This document shows positions 9,108 through 17,084 of a stretch of 64,000 nucleotides of DNA, piece by piece. The stretch spans positions 43,927 to 107,926 of the forward strand of contig CALXUP010000003.1 in the NCBI GenBank assembly GCA_944391715.1, read 5' to 3'. Position 1 is the first letter of the stretch. Each line of letters begins with the position of its first letter. The notes under the pieces were generated by a model. The model was not told where the DNA came from. It searched no databases and saw only the letters and a list, made by a program, of their open reading frames with translations. Source of the DNA: an uncultured Alphaproteobacteria bacterium (lineage in GTDB: Bacteria > Pseudomonadota > Alphaproteobacteria > RF32 > CAG-239). A program made the position numbers and the translations under genes.

Positions 9108-9133
9108 AAAACAACCGCTGCTCCGGTTGTTTT
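9108..9133 (+). terminator. Terminator-like hairpin
   Basis: AAAACAACCG / CGGTTGTTTT with a 6-base loop, A-rich on one side and T-rich on the other, so it could act in either direction. It lies 574 bases after trpS and may end read-through from it. Confidence 0.5.
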
Positions 9134-9221
9134 TATCTGCAAGCTCTTTGGAACATCTTGGCAAGCAAGGAAAGCGTTAGCAACCGCAGCGCGCCTAGAT
9201 GCCTAAGTTAGCCCGCCCTTT

Positions 9222-9340
9222 AACGAGTACTTCTTAGTCTTTGTGAAAAAGAGGAATTTAAAATCACTATGTGTCTTCTTGCCGTCTTAGCCTTGCGCTT
9301 AGACGGCCTGAACTTTTTCACGAAGACTTAGAAAACGAGT
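9222..9340. repeat. Nested inverted repeat, about 115 bp
   Basis: Arms 9231-9251 and 9313-9333 pair over 21 bases with two differences, one of them compatible with G-U pairing. Inside sits a second perfect stem, GCCGTCT (9281-9287) with AGACGGC (9301-9307). The whole would fold into a long branched hairpin. No reading frame is convincing, so it is either an interspersed repeat or a structured RNA. Confidence 0.6.
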
Positions 9341-9358
9341 TCAGGGCTAGTATTTTTG

Positions 9359-9386
9359 GTTACTTTTGTTACATGACAAAAGTAAC
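9359..9386. repeat. Perfect 11-bp palindrome GTTACTTTTGT/ACAAAAGTAAC
   Basis: Two perfect 11-base arms around a TACATG loop. Similar 'GGTTACTTTT...AAAAGTAAC' palindromes are common intergenic elements in proteobacteria. The rest of the gap, 9387-9519, is A-rich and shows nothing I can name. Confidence 0.6.
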
Positions 9387-9519
9387 ATAAGAAATATCTC
9401 TGAGAAAATTAAGAAAAAACTTTTTTGGTACTCAAAAAGTAACAATGAAAAAAATAATTTCAGATGAAGAAAACAAAACAAGAAATAAGAAAAGAGTAAA
9501 AATCCCCCGGGGGATATGA

Positions 9520-9546
9520 AAAAGGGGGAAACAAGTTCCCCCTTTT
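9520..9546 (-). terminator. Rho-independent terminator
   Basis: Perfect 11-bp stem AAAAGGGGGAA / TTCCCCCTTTT just after the stop codon of the gene at 9548-10378, with T-rich sequence on the minus strand. Confidence 0.8.
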
Positions 9547-9547
9547 G

Positions 9548-10378
9548 TTATTTTCCAAAATTAAGATTAACTTTGTTCCAACCGCTGGACTTTTTCTCCT
9601 CCTTTTGCGTTTTTCCCTTTTCCCAACCGCGGATTGGCTCTTTCCGTTTATTAATCAATGCCTTTTGTTCTTCCGTTTGAGCCACACCGACCGGCAAAAG
9701 CTGGCTCAACAAAGCCGGAGAAACAAAATCCTGACTTTTTTTCAACATCGGATTAACAATACTATCCAATTTATCAGCCGAAGGCTTCAGGTTAAACGTG
9801 TTAACCATTCCGGCATAAAAGACAGAAAAAGAATGACAGGGTGATGATAAAAGCACGTCGGTATTATCCACCCCGCGCACAAAACGCAGCATAATTTTCG
9901 GCTGAATAATACACTCCTCGGTTTTATTAAACTCTACATTTGCCGCCGTTTTAAAAAAGCTGTCAACAATATCTTTTTGTTGATTTTTGCTCAAAACACC
10001 GCAAAAGCCTTTCAGCGCCATACCGTCAAGATTGTATCCTGAATAAGTGTTACTCCGGGTTGCGACCTCATAACAAAAAACCTGTTCGGCATCCGTAATA
10101 TTTATCAGCGCCGGATGCCCTGTCCTATTGGCAATCTGTTCCAAAATCTCATCTTTTCCGGCAGATTGAACCGAAGCTGCAGGAGTCGCTTCCGTATTGT
10201 TTTTTTCGCCGCCTCGTCGCCATGCATCCTTATCCCCCTGAAAAGACTGAACGCCTTCCGGTTCCACGCCAAGCCCGGCCAGTTCATCAGCCACGCCGCC
10301 CGAGAAATCATCGGCTGCTTTTGCCTCTGGAAAAAAACACAACATCCCGACAATCGTCAGCATAAACAATCTGTTCAT
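9548..10378 (-). CDS. Secreted protein of unknown function, four conserved-looking cysteines
   Basis: 276 residues starting MNRLFMLTIVGMLCFF, with a signal peptide ending in EAKA before ADDF. ATG at 10378 has GAGGAG about 8 bases upstream, better than the frame's earlier codon. The mature protein has a low-complexity linker (about 25-80), a central domain with Cys in VFCYEV, GFCGVL, EECIIQ and SSPCHSF that could form two disulfides, and a Lys/Glu-rich C-terminal tail (EKGKTQKEEKKS). I do not recognise the family. It lies directly downstream of the pilin-like gene on the same strand but beyond a strong terminator, so a functional link is only suggested by position. Confidence 0.65.
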   Translation of the reverse strand: MNRLFMLTIVGMLCFFPEAKAADDFSGGVADELAGLGVEPEGVQSFQGDKDAWRRGGEKNNTEATPAASVQSAGKDEILEQIANRTGHPALINITDAEQVFCYEVATRSNTYSGYNLDGMALKGFCGVLSKNQQKDIVDSFFKTAANVEFNKTEECIIQPKIMLRFVRGVDNTDVLLSSPCHSFSVFYAGMVNTFNLKPSADKLDSIVNPMLKKSQDFVSPALLSQLLPVGVAQTEEQKALINKRKEPIRGWEKGKTQKEEKKSSGWNKVNLNFGK

Positions 10379-10469
10379 TTCGCAACTCCTCACATTCCTG
10401 CCTCATATAACTTAATCAGTATAAAACAAAATTCCATCTAAAATCTTAACATACCTAAAAATACCCAAA

Positions 10470-10504
10470 AAAAAGCCTCTGCATTTCTGCAAAGGCTTTT
10501 TTTT
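10470..10504 (-). terminator. Rho-independent terminator after the PilV-like gene
   Basis: AAAGCCTcTGCA / TGCAaAGGCTTT with one mismatch, flanked by eight A on one side and eight T on the other. It lies 8 bases past the stop codon at 10512. Confidence 0.85.
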
Positions 10505-10511
10505 GCTGCCG

Positions 10512-13346
10512 TTAGAACGGATCGTTGTATTTCAGGGTCGGATCGTTCAAACGGTTAACATATCCGCTTTCCTTGCTGTCATAACCGACTCTGACCTTGG
10601 TCAGCTGATCATAGCGGTCGACCAAATCGTCATTGGTAAAATCGCCTTTTTCCGCCCGCCGGTTAAAATAGCAATAAACATTTGAAATACCTACAATCTG
10701 CCTGTTCCAGACTTCAAACAGATTCCAAATAACGTCATCATCCGCCCAGCTGGAACCCAACCCGATTTCATTGGCATAAGTCTGATAGTCCCTTGCCGGA
10801 TACAGGAAACCGATTGCCGCATTCCAGCCGTAAGACGTACCGCCGCTGTCTTTGACCGAAACAAAAGACGTATTCAGCCAGGTACTCTTCTGGAAAGTCA
10901 AAGCCTTTTTATAGCCCTCATAAGTATCCCAGGAATCCGATTCCGGCCACAACAGCGAATTCGGGTCACGGTTAATCTGCAATTCAACTTCATTATTGGC
11001 GCCGTTGGTTTTCTCAACCGGGTGTCCGGCCTGAGCCATGGCCCAGCTAATCGGGCTCAGCGTTGCCACTTTCAAATATCCCGGCGGACAAGTCGGCGCC
11101 GGCACAAAACCGAGCCACGGACTGGTCTCGCACTTAAACGTTGAGGTCGGACAGCTCTTAACAAAGCTCTGCGTTGCAATCACGCCCGACCCAAACAACG
11201 AAGACGTATTGAGCGGGAAAGAAGAGGAATCCTCTGGTTGCCCATCTCCTTTCATCAGCCAGTTCAAACTATCAGCGCCGGCCGTACAATTCTTGGTTGC
11301 GCAGTAAGTACCGTCCAACACATAAATACCCTTATTGATAAAGTCAGGCAGAATATCGCTCAGACGGGCACCGCCGCGCGTTACCAGCTTAATATCGTGC
11401 ATAACGGAAGTATAAGCCGGATTAACCTGATATTCGTCATACAACTCTTTTCCGGAACTTGCACGATAATTCTGCTGATAAGCCGACATATCCAACGCCA
11501 CATTGCTCAGCATTCTGTCCACTTTGATGTAGCTGTTTGAGTCGCTGTGGTCCGAAGACGCATCCGTATTCCGGGCGATTTCAATGGCGCCTTTGCGAAC
11601 ATAAATGCTGGCATCCGGTTTGGTTCCGTCGGTATAATTGGTATCAATGGCAAAAATCTTGTCTCCTGCTGCCGAAGAAGCAATAAAGTTTGCATCGTTC
11701 ATCACTTTGACTTCCTTGGCCTCAGGATCGACTTCAAAAATTGTCGAATCATTCTTGTCATTAACCTCAAACGTGGCATTATTAACCTCAACTACCGGGG
11801 TCGTGCCGCTCTCACTGTCCACAACCAAAGTGCCCGTTCCGTCACCGACGGCAAAATGCGGCGTATCGGCATAAACCTCATCGGCCTTCATCTTAATCAA
11901 TTCGTCCGTAACGTCAAAACCGCCTGTTCCGTCCGGATCGCCGACCGTAAAGTTGTTAACCAGAATAGACACGCTGTCCGGATCTGCCCAGAAGTTATAC
12001 TGATTCTCGGCACAGGTATTATCCGGATTCCGTTGCGTACAACCGGCTCGCAACAAATTATTAACGTCCAGGTCTTCCATATCGACCGGTTTATCAAATT
12101 GAACCTCATCTCTAAAACGTGCCGGCCCGTTCACATCCAAAATAAAATAGGGATCATAATCGTCAGGCATTTTGCCAATAACAACCTGCTGCTGCAGATG
12201 AGAAGTTCCCTCAACCACCAAATCTTTCAGCTTGGTATCGCCTGTTACCGTCAGATTATTAAGGTTTGTATCTCCGGTAACCGTCAAATTGGCATTGATT
12301 GTCGTATTTCCGCCCGCATCAACTTCAAACTTGCCGCCGCCGGCTGTCAGGCTGCCGGTAATCTCCGCACTTCCGGCCTTCAGCCAGTCTTTAATTTCGG
12401 CCGTCAGTGCCTCCAAATGCCCGCCTATCGTCGCATCGCCGTCAATTGTCGCACTTCCGCCGACATCAATGTCTCCGCCGATATTGGCATTTCCTGTTTC
12501 AATCGTCAAACCGGCACCGTCCGTCAGCAAAATCGCCTGATCCTTGTCATTGGCGGCCTTACCGTTAACAATCATCTGTCCGACGTCTTCAATACCGTTA
12601 TCATCCATATAAAGCGTCGTTTCCATCGTATTCAGCCAGGGTTCTTCTTCCATTCTCACACGGTGCAAAACGTTTTCACCGCTGCTGCTGCCGCTGGCAA
12701 TCGCCCGGATGGACGTGGCCACAATGGTATTTTCCTTCAGCTTGGAAGCGTCCAAATCAAAATCGCCCGGATTATCAATGCTCCACACACCCTGAACACC
12801 CTGAATTTTCTTATTTCTGACAAAACCGGCGTTGGTACCGATCATTGAAGCAATACGCGACGCCCGCAAAATCGGCATTTCTTGCGTCTCAGCCGGCGTA
12901 GTAACCAAAAGCCCGGTCAAATCGGAACGATCACCGGTACCAAAATCACGTTTTTTAACTCTGACCTCAAGATTCTTAAACGTTTTTGAGCTGGCATTAA
13001 AACCGTACGGCAGATATTCGCAGAAATGTTCTATCGGAACGGTCTGAACTCCGCCGGGAAAGTTATAAGTAACACTACTGCTTGAACCGGAACAGTTGGA
13101 CGTAACGGTTCTGGAACCGTCTCCCAACCCGACAATGGTGTTATAATTATCGGCCAAATAGGTATCGATGGCATCCATGGCAATACGAATTTGCCCGGCC
13201 GCGTTAATGTCTTGCAGCTCGGTTGTTCTTTCCGCCGATTTCTTATAAAGCATCGGGGTAACCATCGCAATCAGCCCCAGCATGGCCATTGCCTCAATCA
13301 ACAGGCTTCCTGCCTGTGATTTTTTATCGTCAAAAACCCGAACCAT
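10512..13346 (-). CDS. PilV-like minor pilin with fibre-like repeat region
   Basis: 944 residues. The N-terminus is a type III prepilin signal: KKSQAG followed by SLLIEAMAML, with Glu at +5 after the predicted cleavage at Gly13, then a hydrophobic helix. Such proteins are processed by prepilin peptidase and can sit at the tip of a type IV pilus, like plasmid PilV adhesins. Residues about 280-395 are short beta repeats with recurring GG-I, TVTGDT and GSATIDG motifs, resembling phage tail-fibre or adhesin shafts. The C-terminal third has paired Cys (THC-like CATKNC, CPTSTFKC, CPPG) and is probably the binding head. No shufflon recombinase or alternative 3' ends are seen. It starts 18 bases after the stop of the gene at 13365. 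AGGAG precedes the ATG. Confidence 0.7.
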   Translation of the reverse strand: MVRVFDDKKSQAGSLLIEAMAMLGLIAMVTPMLYKKSAERTTELQDINAAGQIRIAMDAIDTYLADNYNTIVGLGDGSRTVTSNCSGSSSSVTYNFPGGVQTVPIEHFCEYLPYGFNASSKTFKNLEVRVKKRDFGTGDRSDLTGLLVTTPAETQEMPILRASRIASMIGTNAGFVRNKKIQGVQGVWSIDNPGDFDLDASKLKENTIVATSIRAIASGSSSGENVLHRVRMEEEPWLNTMETTLYMDDNGIEDVGQMIVNGKAANDKDQAILLTDGAGLTIETGNANIGGDIDVGGSATIDGDATIGGHLEALTAEIKDWLKAGSAEITGSLTAGGGKFEVDAGGNTTINANLTVTGDTNLNNLTVTGDTKLKDLVVEGTSHLQQQVVIGKMPDDYDPYFILDVNGPARFRDEVQFDKPVDMEDLDVNNLLRAGCTQRNPDNTCAENQYNFWADPDSVSILVNNFTVGDPDGTGGFDVTDELIKMKADEVYADTPHFAVGDGTGTLVVDSESGTTPVVEVNNATFEVNDKNDSTIFEVDPEAKEVKVMNDANFIASSAAGDKIFAIDTNYTDGTKPDASIYVRKGAIEIARNTDASSDHSDSNSYIKVDRMLSNVALDMSAYQQNYRASSGKELYDEYQVNPAYTSVMHDIKLVTRGGARLSDILPDFINKGIYVLDGTYCATKNCTAGADSLNWLMKGDGQPEDSSSFPLNTSSLFGSGVIATQSFVKSCPTSTFKCETSPWLGFVPAPTCPPGYLKVATLSPISWAMAQAGHPVEKTNGANNEVELQINRDPNSLLWPESDSWDTYEGYKKALTFQKSTWLNTSFVSVKDSGGTSYGWNAAIGFLYPARDYQTYANEIGLGSSWADDDVIWNLFEVWNRQIVGISNVYCYFNRRAEKGDFTNDDLVDRYDQLTKVRVGYDSKESGYVNRLNDPTLKYNDPF

Positions 13347-13364
13347 TGCTTTTCTCCTTCATCT

Positions 13365-14033
13365 CTACTCAAAAGGCGTTACATAAACCAAACAGCGCTT
13401 GCAGCCGGAACATGCACAATCCTGACTGAAACCGCCGTTATTAACCACATAATTGGGAATATACACCATCGTATCTTCCCGTCCTCTGACCGCCATCTGA
13501 TAATTCTTATCTCCGCTGTGCCCGCCGGACGCCGGATCCGACGCATCCAGATGAACGGCATAACCAAAACTGGTGTCTGTTCCCAAAACATGCTGCGCCG
13601 CTTTCAGCAAATCGTTTGTCGGCGTATTGGAACTCAAATTCAGCCATTTTTGCGGAATATATCCGTAGGTAATCAGATACCGCATAGCATCTTGCGACGT
13701 ACAGTCGTCAACGCCCTGGCTCCAATCATCTTTGTTCAGGCAGTAAATCTCGCTGGTAAAGCCGGTATCGCAATTATACCCGTAAGGCAGATAATTTTCC
13801 AAATCTCCGCTGCACGACAGCTCTCCTTCGGTATAGGAAATAACATCACTGCCGTTTTCCGGCGGCGTTCTGCGGCGGATATACTCTTTGGCCGCCCGCT
13901 GCTGAACCACCAGCTGAGAGACAACAACCTCTGCCTGCGGCTCAATCTTAATCTCCCGCATATCATTGCGGACAGACAGATTGAACGAATACAAAAGCAC
14001 CATAAAAGTCGCCAAAATCATCCAGATATACAT
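13365..14033 (-). CDS. Membrane-anchored Cys-rich partner of the PilV-like protein
   Basis: 222 residues starting MYIWMILATFMVLLYSFNLSV, a single N-terminal membrane helix without the pilin Gly-Phe/Ser cleavage pattern. The exported part has eight or more Cys, including a C-terminal CACSGCKRC cluster, and a central region ENYLPYGYNC that echoes the EYLPYGFNAS segment of the PilV-like protein, so the two share a domain fragment. GAGGA lies 9 bases before the ATG. It is the first gene of a two-gene unit and probably acts in the same surface structure. No named family is recognised. Confidence 0.6.
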   Translation of the reverse strand: MYIWMILATFMVLLYSFNLSVRNDMREIKIEPQAEVVVSQLVVQQRAAKEYIRRRTPPENGSDVISYTEGELSCSGDLENYLPYGYNCDTGFTSEIYCLNKDDWSQGVDDCTSQDAMRYLITYGYIPQKWLNLSSNTPTNDLLKAAQHVLGTDTSFGYAVHLDASDPASGGHSGDKNYQMAVRGREDTMVYIPNYVVNNGGFSQDCACSGCKRCLVYVTPFE

Positions 14034-14308
14034 CGCCCGAATTCCTCAAAGCCTGTTTTTTTATTATCTATCATAACATAAAATGCCATGAAATCATAAC
14101 AAAAAACTTCCGGCCGCGCCAACAATTCACAAAACTGTAACACCAAATTATCGCCAAAGTTATCACAAAAAACATAATTAAACGTTAAAATCGCCGTTTT
14201 CCGCCGTTTTTTTTGAAAATTAATCTGATAAGTCTGTTTTTTACATTTATTTCGCAAAAAAATGTTCTAAAATAGCCGTAACAAAGCGGAAGACAAACGG
14301 AGTGCATA

Positions 14309-14830
14309 ATGGCAAACTTTACCGATTTTGATGACGATATCAAAGACAATCCCTATACCCAGAAAGACAACAAAAAAATCCTGTTGTTTCTGGTTCCGGC
14401 GCTGATTGTCATCGGCGTCATCGTCGGGCTGTACTTTTTGTTCATTCCGCAATCCGGAGAAAATGAAAACGCAGCCTACAGCATTGTGGAAAGTGAAGAA
14501 AACGACGCAAAGAAAATTACGATTTTTTATGACCTTCCGGAAATGTCGGTTCAGCTCCAAAGCCCCGATTCTCAAAACGCCGTGGTTAAAATCAAAATTA
14601 ATATTGAACTTTCCAAAATGGAGGATATAAAAACTATAGAAGGCCTGATGCCTCAGATTAACGACGCCGTCATCACACATACTTCGGAACTCTCGCAGGA
14701 CGAAATAAACGGCGCGGAAGGGTTGTATTGGCTCAAAGAAGAGCTGCTCTACCGGTTGTCGCTGATTGCCGCCCCGGTAAAAATCTCCAATCTTAACTTC
14801 AAAAGGTTTGAGATTCAAAAAACAAACTAA
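14309..14830 (+). CDS. fliL: Flagellar basal-body protein FliL
   Basis: 173 residues: a short cytoplasmic N-terminus, one membrane span near residues 24-45 (ILLFLVPALIVIGVIVGLYF) and a periplasmic domain ending in the typical LxFxRFEIQ strand. FliL forms a ring around the stator units and supports motor torque. Its place directly before fliM agrees with the classic fliL-fliM order. GGAG lies 7 bases before ATG. It opens a plus-strand unit running through uvrB. Confidence 0.85.
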   Translation: MANFTDFDDDIKDNPYTQKDNKKILLFLVPALIVIGVIVGLYFLFIPQSGENENAAYSIVESEENDAKKITIFYDLPEMSVQLQSPDSQNAVVKIKINIELSKMEDIKTIEGLMPQINDAVITHTSELSQDEINGAEGLYWLKEELLYRLSLIAAPVKISNLNFKRFEIQKTN

Positions 14831-14848
14831 AAGCTAAGGGGAAAGCTT

Positions 14849-15931
14849 GTGGCTGAAGAACAGGAAAACAAAGAAGAAAAAAAGCCCGACAACAAAAACT
14901 GGGCCGATATGATCGAGATAAAAGACAATATCTCGGCAAACCCTGACGACGCTGAAAACAGCGCCGATTCCCGCATTCTCAATCAGGAAGAAATCGACAG
15001 CCTGCTCGGCTACTCGTCCGAGGAAGACGACACCAGACGCAACTACAAAACCGGCGTTCAGGCAATTTTAAACTCGTCAATGGTTTCTTACGAACGGTTG
15101 CCGATGCTCGAAATCGTATTCGACCGCTTAATCCGTTTAATGGCCACCTCGTTAAGAAACTTCACTCAGGACAACGTCGAGGTTTCTTTGGAAAGCATCG
15201 AATCAATGCGTTTCGGCGAATATATCGATTCGCTCACCATTCCGACTCTGCTCGGCGTTTTCAAGGCGGAAGAATGGGACAACTATGCATTGATTTCGTT
15301 GGACAGCGGCATTGTATATTCAATTGTCGACGTTCTGCTCGGCGGCCGCCGCGGCACCGCCGCCATGCGGATTGAAGGACGTCCGTACACCACAATCGAG
15401 TTGAATATCGTCAAAGATATGATCCAGCTGATTCTGGCCGATTTGTCCACCTCTTTCGACCCGATTACATCCGTCAACTTCACCTATGACCGTTTGGAAA
15501 CCAATCCCCGCTTTGCCACAATTTCCCGCTTGTCAAACGCCGTCATTGTTGCCCGCCTGCGTATTGATATGGAAGACCGCGGCGGCAAGGTCGATTTAAT
15601 GATTCCCTACGCCACGCTTGAACCGGTACGGGAACTGCTGCTGCAAATGTTTATGGGCGAACGTTTCGGCCGCGATGCCATCTGGGAAAATCACCTGACG
15701 GAACAATTATGGGATACCGAAATCCAGATTGATGCCGTCTTAAAAGAATGCCAGATAAAACTCGGCGACATCGCCACCTGGGAAAAAGGCTCTTTTCTTG
15801 ATCTGGATATGCAGCCGACGGACAATGTAACGCTCGTCTGCGGAGACGTTCCGCTTTTAACCGGGTCAATGGGACGCAAAAATGAACATGTTGTCATAAA
15901 AGTAAACGGAAAGGCCGAAAAGAATGGATAA
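14849..15931 (+). CDS. fliM: Flagellar motor switch protein FliM
   Basis: 360 residues. The start is GTG at 14849 with AAGGGGA about 8 bases upstream. FliM forms the cytoplasmic C-ring and controls rotation direction by binding phosphorylated CheY. The CheY-binding helix, usually at the extreme N-terminus, is the ILNQEEIDSLLGY segment near residue 45 here, preceded by an acidic Lys/Glu/Asp-rich extension. The CheC-like middle domain and the C-terminal SpoA domain (LDLQ-like MQPTDNVTLVCGDVPLLTG) follow. The stop overlaps the next gene by 8 bases, so translation is probably coupled. Confidence 0.95.
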   Translation: MAEEQENKEEKKPDNKNWADMIEIKDNISANPDDAENSADSRILNQEEIDSLLGYSSEEDDTRRNYKTGVQAILNSSMVSYERLPMLEIVFDRLIRLMATSLRNFTQDNVEVSLESIESMRFGEYIDSLTIPTLLGVFKAEEWDNYALISLDSGIVYSIVDVLLGGRRGTAAMRIEGRPYTTIELNIVKDMIQLILADLSTSFDPITSVNFTYDRLETNPRFATISRLSNAVIVARLRIDMEDRGGKVDLMIPYATLEPVRELLLQMFMGERFGRDAIWENHLTEQLWDTEIQIDAVLKECQIKLGDIATWEKGSFLDLDMQPTDNVTLVCGDVPLLTGSMGRKNEHVVIKVNGKAEKNG

Positions 15932-16415
15932 TTTTGAAATCATCATCAACATCGCAATCATCGCCCTGCTGATTCCGACAATTATCTTTGCTTACCGCCT
16001 GAACCGCAGCTTAACGGCGCTCCGCGAAAATCAGAACTCCCTGGCAAAGCTGATCGGCGCCTTAAACGACGCCACCAATAAGGCCGAAAACAGCATTCCG
16101 AAACTAAAATCGGCAACCGAACACTCGTCGGAAGATTTGAAAGAAGTCGTTGACAGCGCCAAAACCCTGAAAGACGATCTTCTGTTCATCAACCAGCGCG
16201 CCGACAGCCTGGCCGACCGCCTGGAACAGGTTATTCACGACGGACGCAATAACTTAAAAGAAGAAAAGAAAAACAAGACTTCGGCACAAATTCTCGATAT
16301 TGCGGCCGGCGCCGAAAAAACGGATAAAAACGCCGCCGAGAACGACTTTTCCGTTGACGAGTCACGTTCCGAAGCCGAATTGGAATTATTAAAAGCACTG
16401 AGAGCAATCAAATAA
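15924..16415 (+). CDS. DUF6468 flagellar-cluster membrane protein
   Basis: 163 residues: one N-terminal membrane helix (about residues 5-24) followed by a long charged coiled-coil (RLNRSLTALRENQNSLAKL and onward) and a loose acidic tail. This matches the small DUF6468 protein found between fliM and motE in many alphaproteobacteria. Its exact function is unknown; the position and topology suggest a factor for motor or stator assembly. It overlaps fliM by 8 bases and is 9 bases from the next gene. Confidence 0.75.
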   Translation: MDNFEIIINIAIIALLIPTIIFAYRLNRSLTALRENQNSLAKLIGALNDATNKAENSIPKLKSATEHSSEDLKEVVDSAKTLKDDLLFINQRADSLADRLEQVIHDGRNNLKEEKKNKTSAQILDIAAGAEKTDKNAAENDFSVDESRSEAELELLKALRAIK

Positions 16416-16424
16416 GGTCAGACG

Positions 16425-17069
16425 ATGATAAGTAAAATAACCAGCCGCATTCGCATTTTGCCGATTTTTATCTTTTTTGCCGTATTAATGTTATCCGTCC
16501 GCGTCAATACGGTATTTGACCTTTTAAAACAAAAAGAAACCAAAACAATCAGCATCACCCAGCAGGCCGCCCAGGCTCAGGAAGATATGAAAAAAGAAAA
16601 CAACGAGCTGAACAAAGTCTTAAACAGCAGCACTTCGGCCGCCGGTTCGGCCTCCGCCCCCAACAACAGTTTCTCTCAGTCAGAAATCCTGATTTTACAG
16701 GAACTGGCCGAACGGCGCGAGGCACTGGATATGCGCAGCAAAGAAATCGATAAAAAAGCCATCCAGCTCAAAGTTGCCGAAGAAGAAATTGATAAAAAAA
16801 TCGCCCAGCTGAAAGAATATGAAGCCAAACTGCAGAAACTCGTCCGCGAATATAATGACAAGGAAAAAGAAAAAATATCATCGCTGGCACGCTTGTATTC
16901 AACCATGAAACCCAAAGACGCTGCCCGGATTTTCAATACTTTGGAACTGCATATTCTGATTCCGTTGTTAAAAGAAATGAAACCGTCCGTTTCCTCCGCC
17001 ATTATCTCGCAAATGGACTCAGGAAAAGCCAAAGCCGTTACCACGGAACTGATAGGAAACAACTTCTAA
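16425..17069 (+). CDS. MotE-like flagellar protein (MgtE N-domain-like)
   Basis: 214 residues: membrane span near 12-30 (PIFIFFAVLMLSV), a periplasmic coiled coil (about 35-150) and a C-terminal segment KPKDAARIFNTLE...MKPSVSSAIISQM that resembles the MgtE N-terminal fold. This is the layout of the MotE/FlbB-type chaperone that stabilises periplasmic motor parts in alphaproteobacteria. Context in the fliL-fliM cluster supports that. The exact partner (a MotC-like protein or the large protein next door) cannot be shown here. Confidence 0.7.
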   Translation: MISKITSRIRILPIFIFFAVLMLSVRVNTVFDLLKQKETKTISITQQAAQAQEDMKKENNELNKVLNSSTSAAGSASAPNNSFSQSEILILQELAERREALDMRSKEIDKKAIQLKVAEEEIDKKIAQLKEYEAKLQKLVREYNDKEKEKISSLARLYSTMKPKDAARIFNTLELHILIPLLKEMKPSVSSAIISQMDSGKAKAVTTELIGNNF

Positions 17070-17084
17070 CCGAAGGCCGATTAA

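Noticed and set aside
11547..12848. 433-codon open frame on the plus strand
   Set aside because: Antisense shadow of the repeat-rich part of the PilV-like gene; low-complexity translation.
10512..13346. Shufflon (invertible alternative 3' ends) for the PilV-like gene
   Set aside because: No inverted recombination sites, silent 3' segments or recombinase gene are present next to it.
14034..14308. Flagellar sigma-28 or sigma-54 promoter before fliL
   Set aside because: No match to either consensus at a sensible distance could be found; only generic AT-rich hexamers.
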